Translations under genes and position numbers: made by a program
Part shown: one piece after another, positions 55,376 to 59,569 of the stretch
How the letters are laid out: the number at the start of each line of letters is the position of its first letter
Numbering within the stretch: the first letter of the stretch is position 1
Assembly (NCBI GenBank): GCA_023430975.1
Contig: JAEYYB010000139.1
Span: 1 to 59,569 of the forward strand
Length of the DNA: 59,569 nt
Direction: 5' to 3'
Source of the DNA: Bacillota bacterium
GTDB lineage: Bacteria > Bacillota > Clostridia > Acetivibrionales > DSM-2933
The notes under the pieces: model-generated
Databases searched by the model: none
Told to the model about the DNA's origin: nothing
What the model saw: the letters and a program-made list of their open reading frames with translations, nothing else

Positions 55376-56212
55376 TTAGTGCTTTAGTCTTTTTCCACAG
55401 TGAGGGCAGTATGAATATTGCTCGTTTTCTTCATTTTCTTTTTCCTCTTTCTCATCTTTTTCCTCTTTACCTGCATGCCGGAATTCATCAATAAATCCTG
55501 AACTTATTATACCTGTGGGAAGTGCTATAAAGCCAATACCGACTAATGAAATTACTGCACTTAACAACTTACCCACACTGGTTACGGGGTATACATCACC
55601 GTATCCTATTGTTGTCAGAGTAGCTATTGACCACCAGAAAGCTGACAATACATTGGGAAATTTATCCGGTTGAGCATCATGTTCAATTTCATACATCAAT
55701 GTTGATGATATTATAAGAAACAAAAAAACAATGAAAACAGTAACAAACAACTCATACTTTTTTTTACGGATAACTGCTTTTAACAGTTTAATAGATTCAA
55801 GGTGTCTGGTAAGCTTTAATAGCCTTAAAAGTCTCATGAGTCTAAGGACTCTAATTATTCTTGTATCTATTCCAAAGAAAATTCTAGAAGCATAAAAGGG
55901 AAGAATTGAAAATAAGTCAATTAGCCCAATGGGAGATAAAATAAACCTTATAATTGAGATGAATTTGTTTTTTGAAGGATACATTATATCAGAAGTCCAA
56001 ATTCTAAGGATATATTCAATGGTGAATATAATTATTGAACCAGTTTCAAATATTTCAAAATATATGGATGAACCAATAAGCAATTCCAAAATAACTGCAA
56101 TTGCATTTAAAATGATCAATGTTACTATAAAACCTTCAACTATTGTATGCAAAAGGCCATCCTTTATATCGTCCTCAATGGCTCCTAAAACTGATAGCTT
56201 AAATTGTTTCAT
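55376..56212 (-). CDS. Voltage-gated potassium channel with C-terminal zinc ribbon
   Basis: A 278-residue channel subunit with six membrane segments. S4 carries regularly spaced Arg (RIIRVLRLMRLLRLLK), and the pore loop has the K+ filter TTIGYGD. After S6 a charged, Lys/Glu-rich linker (GKEEKDEKEEKENEE) leads to CPHCGKRLKH. The linker and C-P-x-C-G motif form a likely half zinc ribbon or tetramer-bridging metal site at the cytoplasmic C-terminus. It would set membrane potential as a tetramer. It lies alone between two palindromic repeats. Confidence 0.92.
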   Translation of the reverse strand: MKQFKLSVLGAIEDDIKDGLLHTIVEGFIVTLIILNAIAVILELLIGSSIYFEIFETGSIIIFTIEYILRIWTSDIMYPSKNKFISIIRFILSPIGLIDLFSILPFYASRIFFGIDTRIIRVLRLMRLLRLLKLTRHLESIKLLKAVIRKKKYELFVTVFIVFLFLIISSTLMYEIEHDAQPDKFPNVLSAFWWSIATLTTIGYGDVYPVTSVGKLLSAVISLVGIGFIALPTGIISSGFIDEFRHAGKEEKDEKEEKENEENEQYSYCPHCGKRLKH

Positions 56213-56274
56213 AAAAATTATATTCCTTATCCTTTTTATAGATACCTAACTATATTAAAAGTGTTAATAATCTT

Positions 56275-56329
56275 ACATTTGGCGGAGCAAATAACGAACG
56301 GTTCAACGGGATTTGCGACAGACAAATGT
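56275..56329. repeat. Dispersed palindromic repeat, copy 2
   Basis: ACATTTGGCGGAGCAAAT pairs with ATTTGCGACAGACAAATGT around a loop of about 18 bases, with small mismatches. It shares core sequence with the copy at 55106-55254. The two copies bracket the channel gene. Confidence 0.65.
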
Positions 56330-56482
56330 AATAGATTTATAACTTTTAATATATAAAGTATTATATCATCAATTTTAATATTTGTGTGTATTATAGTCTA
56401 CTATATATAACTATATATAAATACCATATTAACAGTTTGCATCAATAATGGTAGAATTATTATGAGGCATGATTGAAATATT

Positions 56483-56546
56483 ACTTCCCGTTTTGAGCGT
56501 GTGTTTACGAGTTAAGTTAACACATGAGCGAAATTATACGGGAAGT
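56483..56546 (+). promoter_or_regulatory. Palindrome upstream of the Gly/Cys-tail gene
   Basis: ACTTCCCGT (56483-56491) pairs with ACGGGAAGT (56538-56546). A nested GTGTGTT / AACACAT pairing lies inside. It ends 44 bases before the start codon and could be a terminator-like leader or an operator. Confidence 0.5.
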
Positions 56547-56590
56547 TATATTTTCAACATGATTAGCTTTTAGTTTTGGAGGGAAGAATT

Positions 56591-57574
56591 ATGTTTGATA
56601 TCATTAGAAATATAAAAGGTCCTGATTTTCTAGTTATATATATGATATATTCATTAGCTATAATATTTTTATTTAAAATTCTTAATATAAGTATGAGTAG
56701 TGTCAGGCGGGCGACATCGAATGCAAGCCTGGACAGTTACTCAATAGCCATGCTAAAATCAAAAAACTCTATTCGTACTTTGGCAGAAACTATTGTTTTC
56801 AAACTCTATGCCGATAAATATCTGGAAATGGATTCAGCTGAGAAAAGCAGGATTTTCCAGAAAACTTCCAAGTCTGTGGATACATTAGATCGGATTGAAA
56901 AGGGCGTTGTAGAACATTTCAATACTCCTAAATCATTCTTTTCCTTACTTACTGATAAAAAAGTAAACAAAGAGCTTAAATTGTACGAGGAAGAAATTAG
57001 AAGACGGCTTGTTGAAGCAGGCTTAATGAAGTCTAAGGAGCAGCTTAAAAGAGAAAAAACTGTCAGGTCAATTGCATATATTCTTTTGATTTCATTGGGC
57101 ATAACGAAGCTGACTATGGGACTCACAAACAATAAACCGGTAGGTTTCCTTGTGGTAGAGATAATATTCGTGACAATAATGTTTTTTGTAGTAAATAGGA
57201 CCTTAAATTTAACACAGGAAGGTAAAGAATACTTAAGAGCAAAAGATGCGGAATATTCATGGATAAGAAACAGTACAAGAAATTCCGGTTTTCCATCAGA
57301 TATAAATGATGCCGTTATGGGTGCAGCTTTATTTGGTATCGCAAGTATGTATGTATATCCTGAGTTCGGTGCTTTATCAAGATCTATAGGAATTAGCCCA
57401 AATAGTTATGCCGGTGATTCAGGTTTTAATTCCTCATTTAATAGTGGAGATAGCAATAACAGCGGTGGTTGCAGCAGTAACAGTGGCTGTAGCAGTAACA
57501 GCGGTTGCGGAGGTAGTGGCTGCGGTGGCGGAGGCTGTGGCGGTGGAGGCTGCGGCGGCTGCGGAGGATCTTGA
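56591..57574 (+). CDS. Membrane protein with Gly/Cys-rich tail (TIGR04222-like)
   Basis: A 327-residue protein. A GGAGGG site sits six bases before ATG 56591; the frame extends to a TTG at 56576. It has an N-terminal membrane segment (FLVIYMIYSLAIIFLFKIL), a soluble helical domain, two more hydrophobic segments (about 160-210) and then a tail of Gly, Ser and Asn with seven regularly spaced Cys (SGGC, SNSGC, GGSGC, GGGGC). This matches the layout I recall for TIGR04222, defined beside low-complexity Cys/Gly tails. The stop is 4 bp before the radical SAM start, so they are coupled. The tail is a candidate modification substrate. Confidence 0.82.
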   Translation: MFDIIRNIKGPDFLVIYMIYSLAIIFLFKILNISMSSVRRATSNASLDSYSIAMLKSKNSIRTLAETIVFKLYADKYLEMDSAEKSRIFQKTSKSVDTLDRIEKGVVEHFNTPKSFFSLLTDKKVNKELKLYEEEIRRRLVEAGLMKSKEQLKREKTVRSIAYILLISLGITKLTMGLTNNKPVGFLVVEIIFVTIMFFVVNRTLNLTQEGKEYLRAKDAEYSWIRNSTRNSGFPSDINDAVMGAALFGIASMYVYPEFGALSRSIGISPNSYAGDSGFNSSFNSGDSNNSGGCSSNSGCSSNSGCGGSGCGGGGCGGGGCGGCGGS

Positions 57575-57578
57575 TACT

Positions 57579-58598
57579 ATGGAGAGGTGCTCAAATGATA
57601 GAAGGCTTACTTTGCAATGGCATATAACTTCAAGATGCAATTTAAGATGCAAGCACTGCTATCAAGATAGTTACCAGAATCCGGAGCTGGACTTAAATAA
57701 TTTATTGGGTATTGTGACTCAATATTTGGAATTACTATCTGCATTAAACAGGAAAGGTCATATTAATTTTACCGGAGGTGAACCTTTTTTACGGGAAGAC
57801 TTTTTTGACCTGCTGGTCGAATGTAAAAAGTATTCTTCCTTATTCAGCTTTGGAATTTTAACAAATGGAACTTTTCTTAATAAAGAAGTAGTTGAAGAAT
57901 TAAGAATTCTTCAGCCGGATTTTATCCAGGTGAGCATTGAAGGGGATGAGAAAACACATGATGCTATAAGGGGGAGTGGAAACCTGAAGATGGTTTTAAA
58001 CGCACTTAAGCTTCTATCAGAATGTGGCATAAAAACTCTTGTTTCATTCACAGCACATAGGGACAATTATAAAAGCTTCCCTAAAGTTGTTGAGCTATGC
58101 CGTAAATATAAGGTGTTTAAGGTGTGGATCGATCGTATTGTGCCTTTTGGGAGCGGTGAAGCCCTAAAGCAACAGGTTTTAAGCCCAGAAGAGGTCTGGA
58201 AATTTTTTGTTATGATGGACAAGATAAGAAGGCAAAAAACTTTTCCATGGAGACAAAACACAATAGTGGAAATGAGGCGATCTCTGCAGTTCTTAGCTGC
58301 AGGAAATGAACCTTACAGGTGCAGTGCAGGGGAGTCTCTTATTACATTACTGGAAGATGGTATCGTTTTGCCATGCAGAAGGCTGCCTATAGAATGCGGG
58401 AATATAAAAGAGAGTACCCTCCTTCAGATTTATAATGAGAACAAGACCATGAAAGGCTTAAGGGAACAAAGAAAGCCTCCTGCCGGCTGTGAGAGATGCT
58501 CATATTATTTCTTGTGTGACGGTGGGGCAAAATGTATTTCTTACGCAATGACAGGTGACCCTTTTAGCCGTGATCCGGGGTGTCCTATTAAATGGTAA
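57579..58598 (+). CDS. Radical SAM/SPASM-domain enzyme
   Basis: A 339-residue enzyme from ATG 57579. The 4Fe-4S/SAM motif is Cys20-x3-Cys24-x2-Cys27 (RCNLRCKHCYQ), the GGEPF motif follows, and the C-terminal SPASM region has many Cys (YRCSAGES, LPCRRL, ECGN, GCERCSYYFLCDGGAKC). SPASM radical SAM enzymes often build thioethers or other crosslinks in peptides. The GGAGG for this gene lies inside the Gly-rich codons of the upstream gene. The frame extends upstream into that gene but without a suitable start. The upstream Cys tail is the obvious candidate substrate. Confidence 0.88.
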   Translation: MERCSNDRRLTLQWHITSRCNLRCKHCYQDSYQNPELDLNNLLGIVTQYLELLSALNRKGHINFTGGEPFLREDFFDLLVECKKYSSLFSFGILTNGTFLNKEVVEELRILQPDFIQVSIEGDEKTHDAIRGSGNLKMVLNALKLLSECGIKTLVSFTAHRDNYKSFPKVVELCRKYKVFKVWIDRIVPFGSGEALKQQVLSPEEVWKFFVMMDKIRRQKTFPWRQNTIVEMRRSLQFLAAGNEPYRCSAGESLITLLEDGIVLPCRRLPIECGNIKESTLLQIYNENKTMKGLREQRKPPAGCERCSYYFLCDGGAKCISYAMTGDPFSRDPGCPIKW

Positions 58599-58607
58599 AT
58601 GCTTTGC

Positions 58608-59426
58608 CTATAAAGGTTTTAAGCTTATTGATATTATCTCAGGTCTATTGAATATCCTTACAGGGATAGCGCTATTCCCAAGGCCTCTGCTTACTACAAG
58701 ATTAACTCCGTTTTCAGTGTACTTGCCTTTATAATACTTCGGAAAGAAACCCTGACCTGGTGCGTATAAGCCGCCGGCAAAAGGTATAATAAACTGACCG
58801 CCGTGTGCATGACCTGATAGAACAAGATCAATTTTGCGATACTTAAAGATATGAGAGAAATTTTCAGGGTAATGGGACAGGAGAATTTTAAAGGAGTTGG
58901 TTTTCTCAAGCTTATTAAGGCTTTCATCCATTGCACTGTTGCTAAATGCCGCCTCATCCAAACCTAAAATAGCAATTTTTGTGTCCTTTATATTAATGCT
59001 TTCCATTTCACATCTTAAAACTTTAACTCCTTCGTTTTTTAATGCTGCAAATAAATGTTCCGATTGCCCTGACCTGTGCTCATGATTACCTGGCACATAA
59101 TAAACCGGGCGGAATTTATTTAGTTCACTTAGAAAAGATACGCTTTCGTTAATATTTTTTCCGTTTCTATCAATTAAATCGCCTGTAAAAACTATGATGT
59201 CAGGATTGTAACCCTTCACCTTACTTGTTAGTTTATGGTTATTGCTCCCAAACTCTTTGCCGTGCAAATCAGAAAGATGTACTATTTTTATTTCATTTTG
59301 CATATTAGGCGAATGTATCTCAATGTTGGTAAGCTGTATCAAATTATTTTGAATATTGAAATAAATTGAGCTTATAACCAATAAAACCAACAATGTTATA
59401 CATAACTTTTTTCTTTTTATTTTCAT
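58608..59426 (-). CDS. Membrane-anchored metallophosphoesterase (YkuE-like)
   Basis: A 272-residue calcineurin-like phosphoesterase with an N-terminal membrane anchor (LCITLLVLLVISSIYFNI). Metal blocks: HLSDLHGKEFG, FTGDLIDR, VPGNHEHR, LLSHYPE and LSGHAHGGQF. It resembles the YkuE/YaeI-type enzymes with the catalytic domain outside the membrane. It is convergent with the radical SAM gene, only 9 bp apart. The IS982-like repeat begins 22 bp upstream of its start. Confidence 0.9.
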   Translation of the reverse strand: MKIKRKKLCITLLVLLVISSIYFNIQNNLIQLTNIEIHSPNMQNEIKIVHLSDLHGKEFGSNNHKLTSKVKGYNPDIIVFTGDLIDRNGKNINESVSFLSELNKFRPVYYVPGNHEHRSGQSEHLFAALKNEGVKVLRCEMESINIKDTKIAILGLDEAAFSNSAMDESLNKLEKTNSFKILLSHYPENFSHIFKYRKIDLVLSGHAHGGQFIIPFAGGLYAPGQGFFPKYYKGKYTENGVNLVVSRGLGNSAIPVRIFNRPEIISISLKPL

Positions 59427-59447
59427 AGAATTTTACCTCTTAATTTA

Positions 59448-59569
59448 ACGTGAGTTCGATATAACAAGTGCCATAATTAACCATATCTGTAGATTATAAT
59501 TAAGTAAGACTTTAGTATTTTGAATTCTAAAGCCTTTTTTTATTATGAAAAGCAGCCTTAAAGTGTGGC
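59448..59569. mobile_element. Left end of a second IS982-type element (runs off the window)
   Basis: Starts ACGTGAGTTCGATA and matches 27779-27900 over the whole visible length with scattered substitutions and small indels, including the AAGACTT/AAGCCTT terminator-like hairpin. Whether this copy is full length or deleted cannot be seen. Confidence 0.8.

Noticed and set aside
57408..57578. Extension of the radical SAM gene into the Gly/Cys-tail gene
   Set aside because: The extra 57 residues are Val/Ala repeats from reading the Gly/Cys codons in another frame. ATG 57579 with GGAGG upstream is the natural start.

Overview
The window is AT-rich DNA from a low-GC Gram-positive bacterium, most likely a cellulolytic clostridium (Ruminiclostridium/Acetivibrio-like). 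Support: clostridial Shine-Dalgarno sites, cohesin and dockerin modules in a secreted protein, a GH2 beta-mannosidase locus, an Hcp/ferredoxin stress locus, and IS21, IS982 and serine-recombinase elements. No rRNA, tRNA or CRISPR array was seen. The species assignment is inference.

Layout. (1) 1-3.4 kb: tail of an IS630-like transposase, then a minus-strand operon of alpha/beta hydrolase, membrane histidine kinase and NarL-type response regulator. (2) 4.2-20.1 kb: one giant secreted gene (about 4,892 residues). Its order is signal peptide, I9-like propeptide, subtilase, PPC domains, cohesin, dockerin, beta-helix, Kelch repeats, a very long YD/RHS region, RHS core, and a C-terminal domain with the Glu-Arg-His triad of barnase. 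The next gene encodes a barstar-like protein, so this is a polymorphic toxin with its immunity protein. A 254-bp MITE sits exactly between them; its 8-bp target duplication contains the toxin stop codon. (3) 20.1-28.5 kb: nested mobile DNA. An IS21-family element (20643-27467) carries two extra small ORFs, and its istB is split inside the Walker A codons by a recombinase-in-trio (RIT) element with three overlapping tyrosine recombinases and 41-bp inverted repeats. Next to it lies a 522-bp internally deleted IS982 derivative with a 7-bp duplication; a second copy starts at the right edge of the window.

(4) 29-35.3 kb: the right part of an integrative element (sigma-like regulators, DinG-type helicase, large serine recombinase) whose end lies inside asparagine synthetase asnB, truncating it. 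(5) 36.4-44.1 kb: a decayed GH63/MGH1-like glycosidase, ferritin, two unrecognised proteins, a secreted papain-family protease, a methyltransferase, a metallophosphoesterase and a decayed AraC-type cupin regulator. (6) 44.4-50 kb: a mannose-use operon (beta-mannosidase, D-lyxose/D-mannose isomerase, fructokinase) that would turn beta-mannosides into fructose 6-phosphate, followed by a LacI regulator. (7) 50-54.3 kb: nitrosative/redox stress locus with an HcpR-like Crp/Fnr regulator divergent from ferredoxin and hybrid-cluster protein genes, then a nitroreductase. (8) 54.5-59.5 kb: a stalk-domain protein, a voltage-gated K+ channel with a zinc ribbon and flanking palindromic repeats, a membrane protein with a Gly/Cys tail coupled to a radical SAM/SPASM enzyme (a candidate undescribed modification system), and a membrane-anchored phosphoesterase.

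The most notable systems are the subtilase-cohesin-dockerin-RHS-barnase toxin with its transposon-separated barstar-like partner, and the Gly/Cys-tail protein with its radical SAM enzyme.
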